Origin: Hepsetus odoe
Taxonomy: Eukaryota > Chordata > Actinopteri > Characiformes > Hepsetidae
DNA length: 64,000 nt
Direction of reading: 5' to 3'
Assembly (NCBI GenBank): GCA_017165825.1
Contig: CM029372.1
Span: 3,936,999-4,000,998, forward strand
In this document: positions 11,479-20,634 of the stretch, one piece after another
Layout: every line of letters starts with the position of its first letter
Position numbering within the stretch: the first letter of the stretch is position 1
Notes under the pieces: generated by a model
The model's input: the letters and a program-made list of their open reading frames with translations, nothing else
Told to the model about the DNA's origin: nothing
The model's database searches: none
Translations under genes and position numbers: made by a program

Positions 11479-11683
11479 CATTTACATTTGCAGCATTTAG
11501 CTGACGCCCTTATCCAGAGCGACTTCCATGTCCTAATTACAGGGACAGTCCCCCTGGAGACACTCAGGGTTAAGGGTCCTGCTCAGGGACCCAGTGGTGG
11601 TAGTGCTGGAGGTGGGATTCAAACCTGGGACCTCTTGATCCAGAGGTCCATAGGCAAGTCCCCACCACTAGACCACCATCACC
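11479..11683 (-). mobile_element. SINE-B copy, near full length
   Basis: Read on the minus strand it has a tRNA-like head (GATGGTGGTCTAGTGGTGGG), a B-box-like GGTTTGAATCCC, the core CCCTGAGCAGGACCCTTAACC, and ends with GAGCGACTTCC-type and TAAATG-type sequence (AGCATTTAGCTGACGC on plus). It is the same family as 59628-59831. It is inserted into LINE sequence. Confidence 0.85.
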
Positions 11684-12268
11684 TACCACCTCATCCGTCA
11701 ATGTGTCTCCTGGTTCATCATTCAAATCGACCGCTTGAATGTCCTCTTTCAACATTTAGGTTCTTCTCAAAATGTTCCCTACTCTCACCACAGAAGACTC
11801 CCGTCTAATTTCGTCCGTCAATGTGTCCATTGCAAAGAAGAATGGACTCAGCACTGATCCTTGATTTAATCCCAGCTCTTCTTAAAATGTATCCATCACT
11901 CCTGCTGCAGACCTCACCACTTTCACACTGCCCTCAGACTTCTCTGCCACTCCTGACTTCCTCAGACAAAAACTCCTCCTCCCTAGGCACCCTGACATAT
12001 TTACATTTACATTTAGCAGACACTCTTATCCTGAGAGACTTCCAGTTCTTGATCACAGGGATAGAACTCCTGGAGCAACTTGGGGTGAAGGGTTTTACAT
12101 TTATGGCATTTAGCAGACGCTCTTATCTTAAGCGACTTACAACAGTGCTTTGTTTCCACATTAGATCATCATCGTCTTGGTAACCAGCTCAGATCAGCAA
12201 CTGCTGATCAGCTATTACAGCCTAAGCAACAAACTAAGTGCCCTTGTGACAAGTATACACACCTACAC

Positions 12269-12269
12269 N
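12269..12269. other. Single ambiguous base (N)
   Basis: This is the only undetermined base seen. It falls at the junction of a SINE-A fragment, close to a long TA repeat, so local assembly uncertainty is likely. Confidence 0.95.
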
Positions 12270-12335
12270 ACTGGTGAGGGAATCGAACCCACAATCTTCC
12301 GATGCAGGGGCAACTCCCTAACCACTAGGCCACCG

Positions 12336-12338
<3 letters not shown>
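12270..12338 (-). mobile_element. SINE-A head fragment
   Basis: Only the tRNA-like head survives, on the minus strand: CAGCGGTGGCCTAGTGGTTA and the B box GGGTTCGATTCCC. It is bounded on one side by the single ambiguous base N at 12269 and on the other directly by the TA repeat. Confidence 0.85.

Positions 12339-12415
<77 letters not shown>
12339..12415 (+). repeat. Long (AT)n microsatellite
   Basis: A pure AT run of 77 bases starting exactly at the truncated 5' end of a SINE-A head. It is likely to be length-polymorphic and hard to sequence. Confidence 0.97.
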
Positions 12416-12420
<5 letters not shown>

Positions 12421-12809
12421 TGGATAAGAAAGGAAAGAGAGAGCAGAGGTTTAAGGAAAAGAAGGAGCAGAGGTAGGAGAGTAGATGGTTTGGGAGGATT
12501 ATTCCCTGAGAAAGGTTTTTGCTCAAGAACCCAAGGGTGCTAGTGCTGAAGGTGGGATTTAAACCTGTGTATTCTTGGTCCATAGGTGAGTATCCTACCA
12601 CTAGACCACCATCACCTTATATGCTTCCAAGTCCACAAAAGCACAAAGCAACTCCTTCTGACCTTCTCTGTACGAACCTCAGAGGAAATACAGAAAATAA
12701 GGGAGCTTTAATAATTATGGCACTAGTTTAATAGAAGCATTTGACCACATGCAGGTGGCAGGATACCCAGAGTCAAGGAATTATACAGTGGATTAAACCA
12801 AACACACAC

Positions 12810-12812
<3 letters not shown>

Positions 12813-12849
<37 letters not shown>
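12813..12849 (+). repeat. (TC)n microsatellite
   Basis: About 18 TC units following a short CA run. Confidence 0.95.
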
Positions 12850-12854
<5 letters not shown>

Positions 12855-14219
12855 TTCTCAGAAACATTTCTAGCAAAATCTTTCTCTCTCAGCAGTGCTG
12901 CATGCTGTGCTTTCTTCTGCAAACAGGCCTGTCCGTAGCATCTGCCATAACTCACTATTCTGTGCAACACAAAGCTAAGATATGGCAGGAGGGGGGTACG
13001 GTCATGATGGACAATTTGTCTCATTTAACATTCAATAGACAACGCTTATCGGGCTAACCATTACTTTCCAGCACTCAGGCCTGCTTCAGTGGTTTATATG
13101 TGGCACGCCTGCACAAAAATGCATCAAAGGTCAACATAGGTCTGCCAGGTCCAAAAACATGAAGGGGGACCTTTGACCCTGACAGAGGTAAGAGATAATC
13201 CTTTCCTATTCAGTGCTTCTTCCTGCAAGCTCCGACTCTGCACGAAGCGCACACAAACAGAAAGGAGATTAAAGTGCTCTTATGAGACTAATTTAACTTC
13301 CGTTCCCCGTCAGCAGCAGGGCCGAGAGTAGGGAGGGGAATCTGGAACGAGGCAATCAGAGCCTGTGCACTAAATTACAGCTTCATAATTTGGGAGCAAT
13401 TGCTGAAGGAGAACGGAGGCATCTTCTGCGGCTTTTTCTTCACATTGTGCGGCTGGGAGCAAATCTAACACTTTGTTTTGATTGCAAGGATTTTCCAAAA
13501 TTACCCACGAAGCCCTGCAGTGTGCAAGAAACTGCTGCGTTTCAACGCTTCTCGTTTCTGCCACTTCAAAATGGACAACCACAGAGAAGGCAGCTTCTTG
13601 CCGCTTTTCTTAAAGAACTGTCACACTAGAGAAGGGAGGGAAAAAAAAAATGTAAAGCTTAATAGAAAATCAGGAATATAAACCTAAAAAATGACTTCAG
13701 ACAGTATCACAAATTACATAGCTCGGGTGCCAGTTGCTTTTTTTTTTTTTTAATTTAATCATGCTAAATGCAGTGGAAAAATGAAGACAGGCAATTCAGG
13801 CAGAATAGGCTCTGATTTTTGGCTGCCATTTGATATTTAAAGAATATTCATGAGGATGTGAAAGGACATTATGTTTCCATTATTCTTTTACCGCTATTAT
13901 AAGTTCCTGCTAATCTTTAGCATGTTTACCACTATGTCAAGATAGGCAGATGAGCCGCAAGCTGGACAGTGCAGTTTGCTGCACTCTGAGTCAAGATGTT
14001 CGCTTGGTCATTCGGTCTCCATCTTCCCACACAAGTCAGAGCAGTGCTAGCTGATAGGAGTAAACATTCTGAAAAGGTACTGACCCGTTCGTTGATGTTG
14101 AGTTGGCAGTTCAGTTTGGCTTCATGAAGTTGAGTAAATTGGTGAGTCAAAAGCAAAAACAAGGTGAAAAGAGAACCGATGAATGTAGATACATAAGGAG
14201 GACTGGGATGCAAAGAAGA

Positions 14220-14484
14220 AAAGTGAAAGTGAAAGTGAAAACCCTCGTCATTGCGAGGTCACAGCACTGCACACCATGAACCACAACGAAATTGGACCTC
14301 TGCTTTTAACCCATGCACACAAACACCGTGCAGCAGTGGGCAGCTATTGAAAGCGCCCGGGGAGCTGTGACGGGGACGGTACCTTGCTCAGGGGTACCTC
14401 AGGGCAACCTACTTTTGAGGGAATTGAACCCACAATCTTCCGATGCAGGACCAACTCCCTAACCACTAGACCACCGCTGCCCCA
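14220..14484 (-). mobile_element. SINE-A copy, near full length
   Basis: On the minus strand it runs from a GGGGCAGCGGTGGTCTAGTG head through the B box GGGTTCAATTCCC and core to a GTTTTCACTTTCACTTTC-type tail. It has nearly the same length and order as the 175-444 copy. Confidence 0.9.
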
Positions 14485-16932
14485 AGAAGAAAAAGTATTC
14501 ATGTAAATGCCTCAGATTTCTAACCACATCTCCTGCATCACCCTATAAAGCCGCTACCAACAGAGCCTACAGAATGGAGATGGAATACAATGAAGCGAAA
14601 CTCTTCGGCGCTCAGTTTCTCAAGCCAGTCACTGCACTGAAGCACATATGAAGAGTGCTTCACACAACATCTATTATTACTGCGCCCGCCAAGTCTCTTC
14701 TCTCGCTAAAATCAATACAAAATGCTAACACTCATGTCCTCTTAATGAAATCAATGCTTCAGAACGTTAGCAGTGCCTTAAGTCTTAAAGGGAAAAGAGG
14801 AACTATCGGTCGTCCCAAACCAGGGTGGAATTAGAAACAAGAGGTCGTCAAGGAGAGGCCGATGTGCGGGTAAAAACAGCAAGAGCAGAGTGCCGTGCTT
14901 CTTTACTTCATTTTTTGTTTATACAATCGTGTTGACACCATGAGCAGCTTCATTAGGTGGGAAACAGCTGCTGGGTGCAGCACTACAGTATGTGTAATCT
15001 GGACTGAGTGGCACCTGGCAGGGAAACATTCTAGTTATTAAGTCCTGAAGCCATGCCAGCTCCAGACCTCAGCAACCGTGGTGCACCCAAACAATTTGGT
15101 GATGCCACCTTTGCCAAAGCTGAAGACAGAAGAGAGCAACTGAGCATAAACTGAACTTTGATGGAGAGGCAGTGCGATCGCGCCTGCGTTAAAATTTCTT
15201 ACTTCAAAGTTGTCATTGAGCATTTAATGTTTTGCTTTATACATATTTAGACAGAAATGACATCTACAGGACGGATCTCTAGAAGATTTGCATCTTACAG
15301 ATTCAAATCTTGGATTAAAAAAAGAAAAGAAATTATAAAATAAATAAATCAGAAGAAACAAACTTTGAAACTGAAAAGCTCTAAAGCTTAAAAAAAAAAA
15401 ATTCTAATTTTATTTATTTATTTATTAATATAAAGTGCTAATTTAGGATGGGATTATTGCCGGGTCTAGACTGCACTAAAAGGGGAAAATAAATGAATAA
15501 ATGAATACATATTCACAGTTAAACAGATGCGAACAATCAAGTCAAGATCTAAAATGACCCTCGCTCACGGAGATCTCACACACGTCTTTAACAACAAGCA
15601 ACCAATAACTACAGATAAACAGCTCCTGAAGCTACAGTCCCCCCTGATGGAACAAGAGCCAGGCTAGTAAAAGGTGTGCAGAGAGGGGCACAGTCTAGGA
15701 CCAGCTTCAATTGCAAGAAATTCACTTCCCCTCCAGAACCACACTGACTTAACAGATTTCAGGAGTAATTCAGCTGAACCAACTACATGAAGAAGATAGA
15801 AAAGGGGAGAACTAGTGAGGAGGAGTTGGTGAAGTCATTTTGGGCTCTGGTGTATTCCCCTCAGATCTGTGAAAGGCAAGAAACTAGGGAGTTAACGTTT
15901 GCTAGTGTTTAGAGACCATTAAGTGATATTACGCGATAAGATGGTAACAGCTTCCAAGGCCTCGAGTAAGTGCATGTCTCGCAGCGCTGATAAGAACCTG
16001 ATGAATCAGCCTCTGTGAATAAACCCGTTACGTACTCGTTGCTTAACGTCACGTAATAGTTCGGGCTTTTCCAAAGACACACTTGGCAATGAAACCCTTC
16101 ACGAAAGATACTAATCACTGCAAAGACATAAGCACCGTAGCTCAGTCACTCCATCAAGTGAAAGAACGTCATGTTGGTAAATTCTTTCGGTTTTCCTTTT
16201 CTTTGAGAGACGATTTGGTCTTTAGAGACGTATCGGATGTCTCTTCAAACATTTAATGACGTTTGTCCAAGAAAAACAAATCTCTCTTTTAAACTTACAT
16301 TAAAAAGGTGCACAGGCTGTGTATTAAGCCTAACTAAAAAGCATATTTTTCAGTCTTGGGAGAAAATTCAATGTTCATGCTGGAATTTGCACCAGGCATA
16401 TGGAGATGGGATCCACTGGCTGAAGTGTCGGAATTCAATTTGCTTTCCCTCGTTAGATGACTTTTCTTGATTAGCTATTTGCTTAAAGGTCTTCGATGAA
16501 AGCCACAAACAGCACTGAGCCATGAAGGAAGCTTTGCGGCACTTCATTGAGAATATACACACAAGAAGCTGGACACTGATGGTACTCCAAAGAGTCACCA
16601 CCACCACTATCACTACTGGCTGCTCCCATTAGGGGCTGCCACAGGACATGATCTGTTTCCATTTCCGCCTGCATGTCTTCTCTCATCACCCATAAGTAGC
16701 AGAGAGCTGTCCTCTTCGAACCCTACTGGCTGACAGTTTCGTCCTTAGCATTCTTCTCCCAATTTACTCCACATCTCTCCTCGGCAAACCAACGCAATTT
16801 CACTCGACTTTGTCTCTAAAGTGTCCAACCTGTCCCTCTAATAAATTCATTCCTATTCCTGTCCATGCTCGTCACTCGCAACACAAACTGTTAGCTCTGC
16901 CTCCTGCCATGTTGTCAATGTCTCCAACACAT

Positions 16933-17380
16933 GGGGTAGCTAGTGGTCAGGGATCATGCCCCAGGATCAGAAGATTGTGGGTTCAAATCCCAGACCAGTA
17001 GGTTGGCCTGAGGTATCCTTGAGCAAGGTACCGTCCCAATCACTGCTCCCCATGCACTTTCAATAGCTGCCCTCTGCTGCACGTGAGAGTGTGTATGGGG
17101 TAAAATGCAGACATTTACAGCATTTAGCAGACGCTCTTATCCAGAGCGACTTCCAGGGACAGTCCTCCTGGAGACGGTTAGGAGACGGAGAGGGTTAAGG
17201 GTCTTGCTCAGGGACCCAGTGGTGGTAGTGCTAGAGGTGGGATTCAAACCTGGGACTTCTTGAGCCATAGGTCCGTAGGCAAGTACCCTACCACTAGACC
17301 ACCGCCCTTATGGTGACGTGCGATTTCATTTTGGTTCATTGTGTGCTGTGCTGTTTCACAATAAGAATAGTCACCTTCAC
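16933..17380 (+). mobile_element. SINE-A copy carrying a nested SINE-B
   Basis: It starts GGGGTAGCTAGTGGTCAGGG, has a B-box-like GGGTTCAAATCCC and the core TTGAGCAAGGTACCGTCCC. It runs to GTAAAATGCAG at 17110, is interrupted, and resumes at about 17307 with GATTTCATTTTGGTTCA and the AGTCACCTTCAC tail. The two halves match the continuous 175-444 copy. Confidence 0.85.
17111..17306 (-). mobile_element. SINE-B inserted in SINE-A
   Basis: Minus-strand element with head GGCGGTGGTCTAGTGGTAGG, B-box-like GGTTTGAATCCC, core CTGAGCAAGACCCTTAACCC and end AGACGCTCTTATCC/CATTTAGC (plus sense). It sits entirely inside the 3' half of the SINE-A at 16933-17380, so it is the younger insertion. Confidence 0.88.
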
Positions 17381-18474
17381 ATAACACTGCTGGTCTCTCT
17401 AACGGCCCGCAAACCTTCATTTTCATTCTTGTTAATAACCACCTGACGCAGATCACTCTTGCCCCTCTCCTCCAACCATTCCAACCTGCCCGCACTCTCT
17501 TCTTCACTCCCTGTTCCTCAGAAAGTTTGACCCTAAATATTTATATTCCTCCGCCTTCACAACCGCTAGTCCCCAAATCAAATCAGCACCTCTTCACCTC
17601 AAGCCGCTCCCAACTCTTCCTCCACACCAGTATTGATTTGTGGAAAACAACACCAATAGAGCACTGAGAAATCTCTACCAGGTGAGATTACAAACAGCAA
17701 AGCATTTAGGTCTACGTTAGCATTTAGGAAAGATAGTTAGCGATGCCGGATTCTAAAGAATATGAATAGTTTGTGCCTTTTTGGACCTTGGGGCACAAAG
17801 ATGGTTACCAAGAGTGAAGGCAAACACCCCACATCACACATCCCAAGACAAAACAAAGGATATGAAAATGTGTTTGAAGCAAAGATCAGTATTCTTATCT
17901 AGCGGTAAGCTCTCAGACAGAGCGGAAACGTGTTTCTTGGTAAAGACTTCATTTCGATTTTGCACAGAATTCTTTGTAATAAGGCGGCCCGTCTTGGTCT
18001 ATTAGAATATTTCAGCCTTTGTGAAGGTGGAGTGAGAAGACAGTAATGAAACTGCAACATGCTCGGCTTGTTAGGATTTATCAGGTGAGGCTCTAAAGCC
18101 CTCTAAGGATGGAGGCCTCCTTAATGCAGAAGACTAGAAAGAGGGAGGCGTGGAAAGCAAGAGAGCGAGAGAGCAAAGCGAGCGAGAGAAGATTGAGAAA
18201 TTTGCTTGTTAGAAAAACAGGATTGTTATTTTCAGCAGGACTTTCAAATGACCAAAATGACCCCCTTTTCCCTCTCTGCACTATTTTAATTCACCATTCC
18301 TCCTCCTGTTTCTGCCATTCAGCTCTCTCCCCCTGCTCTCTCTGGGGTGAAAACATCGGCCAATTAAAAACGGGAAAAAGCTGCACACTTGCTGGTTCAG
18401 CTGAAGTCACGCTCCCTGCCATTACAAACCCGAACATATGTAAACTCATACGGGGGGGAGGAAGGAGGAAAAGA

Positions 18475-18504
18475 AAAAAAAAAAAGAAAAAAAAAAAAAA
18501 AAAA
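18475..18504 (+). repeat. A-rich tract
   Basis: Runs of A broken by single G residues, inside a purine-rich stretch that extends to about 18525. It explains a lysine-rich open frame here that is not a gene. Confidence 0.85.
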
Positions 18505-19037
18505 GGAGGGGGTGAGGGAGAGGCTATTATTGTTATATACCACAACGATCATTTCCAGCCCAAATACCTGGTTCTCTGGATAATTCATTCTGAACACACC
18601 ATGTTGAAACTGAAACCACAAATGGATGCTCTGATGCTGAGCGAAAAATTCTCAACGGCTATTTAAGTGACCCGCTTTTCCTTCGTCTCCATTTTGCAGA
18701 TAACTGCATTAATTAACCCAGCGGAGTGCGTTGTGCTTGTTGGTGTGTGTTAGAGAAGCTGGCAGCTGGTGAAAGTGATGTTTACCAAACATGGCGCAGT
18801 GATCTTACATCACATGCTCTGAGGGCAGAACGCAAGAGCAGCCAGAAGGCCAGAAGGTCATGTCCCACATGCAGAGAGAAGGAGAGTGGAAAAGTGGAGG
18901 AGGAATAGGACTTTTCTTTCTGTGCCTCTAGCACCTGCAGCTCTGGTGGATGGGGGGCTAGCCACGGCTGAATGCTGCGCTGAACGTGATAGGATTGTCA
19001 CGGTCCCGGTGACGCAAGACAGATTCGTTCTGAATTC

Positions 19038-19055
19038 ATGCAAATTAATTAATTA
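19038..19055 (+). promoter_or_regulatory. Octamer plus TAATTA motif pair (candidate)
   Basis: A perfect POU octamer ATGCAAAT at 19038-19045 runs directly into TTAATTAATTA, a double homeodomain core. The sequence match is certain. Regulatory function is only a hypothesis, since short AT-rich motifs occur by chance. Confidence 0.35.
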
Positions 19056-19982
19056 TTGCATTAAGACGCATTAAGAGACAACGAAAGTCAATTTTATGGC
19101 TTTACCAAAGTAGTTCGTGGCTGGAACGAAAGGCAGGACCCCTTAATATGCAAAACACGTACACTGGTATGAAAGTGGGAGGTTTGTGTGTGTGTGTGTG
19201 TTGACAGTGTCAGTGTGCATACAGGCGTTAAATACTCCAATCAGCCTATTCCTACACCAGGTCAACTCCGGGGCCAATCGATAGTGACCAATCGTAGCAA
19301 TAAGCTATTTAGAGAGCTTGGTAGTTTAGCTATGAGTCTAATTAAATAAATTTTTGACTGATTTGGTCAGAAATCAATATCGTTATATTGTCAAACGACC
19401 TATCAGTCTAAAATAAAGGCTTTCTTTAAGCAGGTAGGCATCATTCAGCTTTAAGACCAGGCCTGGAGTTGAACATGGTTTCTGTTTAGCCAGAATGTCC
19501 TGCCGTTGGGTTTTAAAAAGGGCTCTTCACTAAGGAAACGCTGTGCTGACCTCAGAACGAGATCACGTGTGTGGTGTCTTTGAGCCGAACGCTACAAATT
19601 GACTTTGACTGATTTTTTTTTTTTTTTTTTTTTTTTTTTAGCAGCGATCAATAATATACTTTCAATATGCTTTTATAATTTGGCTTTTAGTTTGGGCTTC
19701 ATAGATGTCTCACCCATAAAAAGTGACAGGACCACTGTCTGGATAAAAGGCTGCGTATAGGTGCCTGGTAGCATTCTCAAATAAATATACAATTTTGGAG
19801 GGTTTCGTTTTTTTTTTTTTTTAAACTATATTAAAATAAAAGCCATGTATTAATTAAACATCTTTTTTTAGTGAATGTAAATTAACAAGCAAGCTATTAT
19901 ATGCTGAGCCTAAGCTATTAAGGTCATCCATAAAGTAAGAAGCTTTTAAACATTTCATTTCTAAAATACTGAGGATAGTAAG

Positions 19983-20020
19983 ATTTAGTTGGATTCGAAC
20001 CTGGGACCTCTTGACCACTT
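19983..20020 (-). mobile_element. Possible SINE-B head remnant
   Basis: GATTCGAACCTGGGACCTCT matches the complement of the SINE-B B-box region, but flanking similarity fades quickly. Confidence 0.4.
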
Positions 20021-20492
20021 AAGCTATTGCGTAGGGGTGGTGGTGGGTGGTCTAATATCTATACTTCATGAGATTTGAATCTCACTCTGGAAAAGGCTAC
20101 ACTGAAATATCATAAGATTTTAATTTATGGTCAAAAGCATCTCAAAGCATCGACTTAGGATAGCAAAAACTGACCGTCCTAAAGAGCTTGCTATTTTAAA
20201 AGTGCAATATTTAAATCGTCAACATCTCAGAACACTAATCCATCATCACTCCACTTATGTTGCTTTCTAAACACCTTCCAATAACACCTTATAACACCTT
20301 ATAAACACCTATACAAGTGTATATATAATCCTCCACATGTGGGTTTGATTTGAACTTAAAACATCATTAGAAGGTGAGACTCCTCAATATGATGCCTCTG
20401 AACAACTCCGAATCAGAAAGTTGGAGGTCAGCTGAGCTGCTGATTGGACCGCGGTGGTCAAGAAGGGTGGGAGGGCGATACTTTTTACTCAC

Positions 20493-20634
20493 CAGTTTCC
20501 ACATCCTGTGTGTAGAAGTGCAATCCATCTGTGATCTCTGTGACGTACACAGGCCTGTAGTTGGCAACACGCTCCTTCTCTTCCGACACCTGAGCCACCT
20601 CTTCTGTTGGCTTCTCTTCATAATTGGCCCAGAG
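20493..20634 (-). CDS. snd1: snd1 exon: linker and start of Tudor/SN5 module
   Basis: The exon is 142 nt: 47 codons plus one base, entered in phase 0 and left in phase 1. It begins [13 protein letters not shown] and ends in YTQDVET plus the first base of a glycine codon. The acidic and lysine-rich first half is the linker after SN4. [16 protein letters not shown] begins the extended Tudor module, where part of the split SN5 fold packs against Tudor. The donor is ACTG/GTGAGT at 20492-20487. The acceptor is GTGACAG just above 20634 and has only a modest pyrimidine tract. In other vertebrates the position after KEK is usually VWAHYEE or similar, so the LWANYEE start fits as the direct continuation of the 38 kb exon. 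Confidence 0.97.

Larger units (their letters stand above)
12001..12617 (-). mobile_element. SINE-B copy split by a later compound insertion
   Basis: The 3' part of a SINE-B lies at 12001-12095 (CATTTAGCAGACACTC up to GGGGTGAAGGGTTTT) and its 5' part at about 12506-12617 (TTTTGCTCAAGAACCC up to ACTAGACCACCATC). The uninterrupted arrangement of the same junction is seen at 41398-41492. About 410 bases separate the halves. They comprise another SINE-B-like tail (12096-12140), unrelated sequence, a SINE-A head (12270-12338), the TA repeat and a purine-rich piece. Confidence 0.75.
11456..12680 (-). mobile_element. RTE-like LINE fragment, interrupted by SINE-B
   Basis: On the minus strand the right-hand end (12618-12672) reads in frame as EGQKELLCAFVDLEA, which matches the first catalytic reverse-transcriptase motif region (FVDLEKAYDRV-type) of RTE-related LINEs. 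The sequence continues, out of frame, through 12000-11690. A 3'-end signature, AGGGGTCACCACAGCG, lies at 11456-11475. The LINE is split by a SINE-B at 11479-11683 and by a larger insertion at 12001-12617. It is non-coding, with frameshifts and a large internal deletion. Confidence 0.7.
16619..17640 (-). mobile_element. RTE-like LINE 3' region, interrupted by SINE-A
   Basis: The minus strand carries segments colinear with the 3' end of RTE-related LINEs. There is a KYLGS-like block at about 17530-17560, RVRAGWNGWRR at about 17460-17500, a block reading on the minus strand as ATGGACAGGAATAGGAATGA at 16849-16868, and a 3' end complementary to GCTCCCATTAGGGGCTGCCA at 16622-16641. The same blocks occur on the plus strand at 61521-61941. 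The reading frame is broken many times. The copy is interrupted at 16933-17380. Confidence 0.8.
7780..20492 (-). other. snd1: snd1 intron, 12.7 kb
   Basis: A phase 1 intron with a GTGAGT donor at 20492 and a TTGCAG acceptor at 7780. It is the richest repeat region of the window. It holds SINE-A copies at 7915, 12270, 14220 and 16933, SINE-Bs at 11479, 12001/12506 and 17111, RTE-like LINE fragments at 11456-12680 and 16619-17640, and a dispersed repeat at 9440. The remaining stretches (8.1-9.4, 9.65-11.4, 12.9-14.2, 14.5-16.6 and 17.7-20.4 kb) are mostly unique AT-rich sequence with A/T runs and no exon I could support. Confidence 0.9.

Noticed and set aside
18109..18666. 185-codon open frame on the plus strand
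   Set aside because: The middle is a lysine run from an A-rich tract, and the surroundings show no protein-like pattern or splice context.
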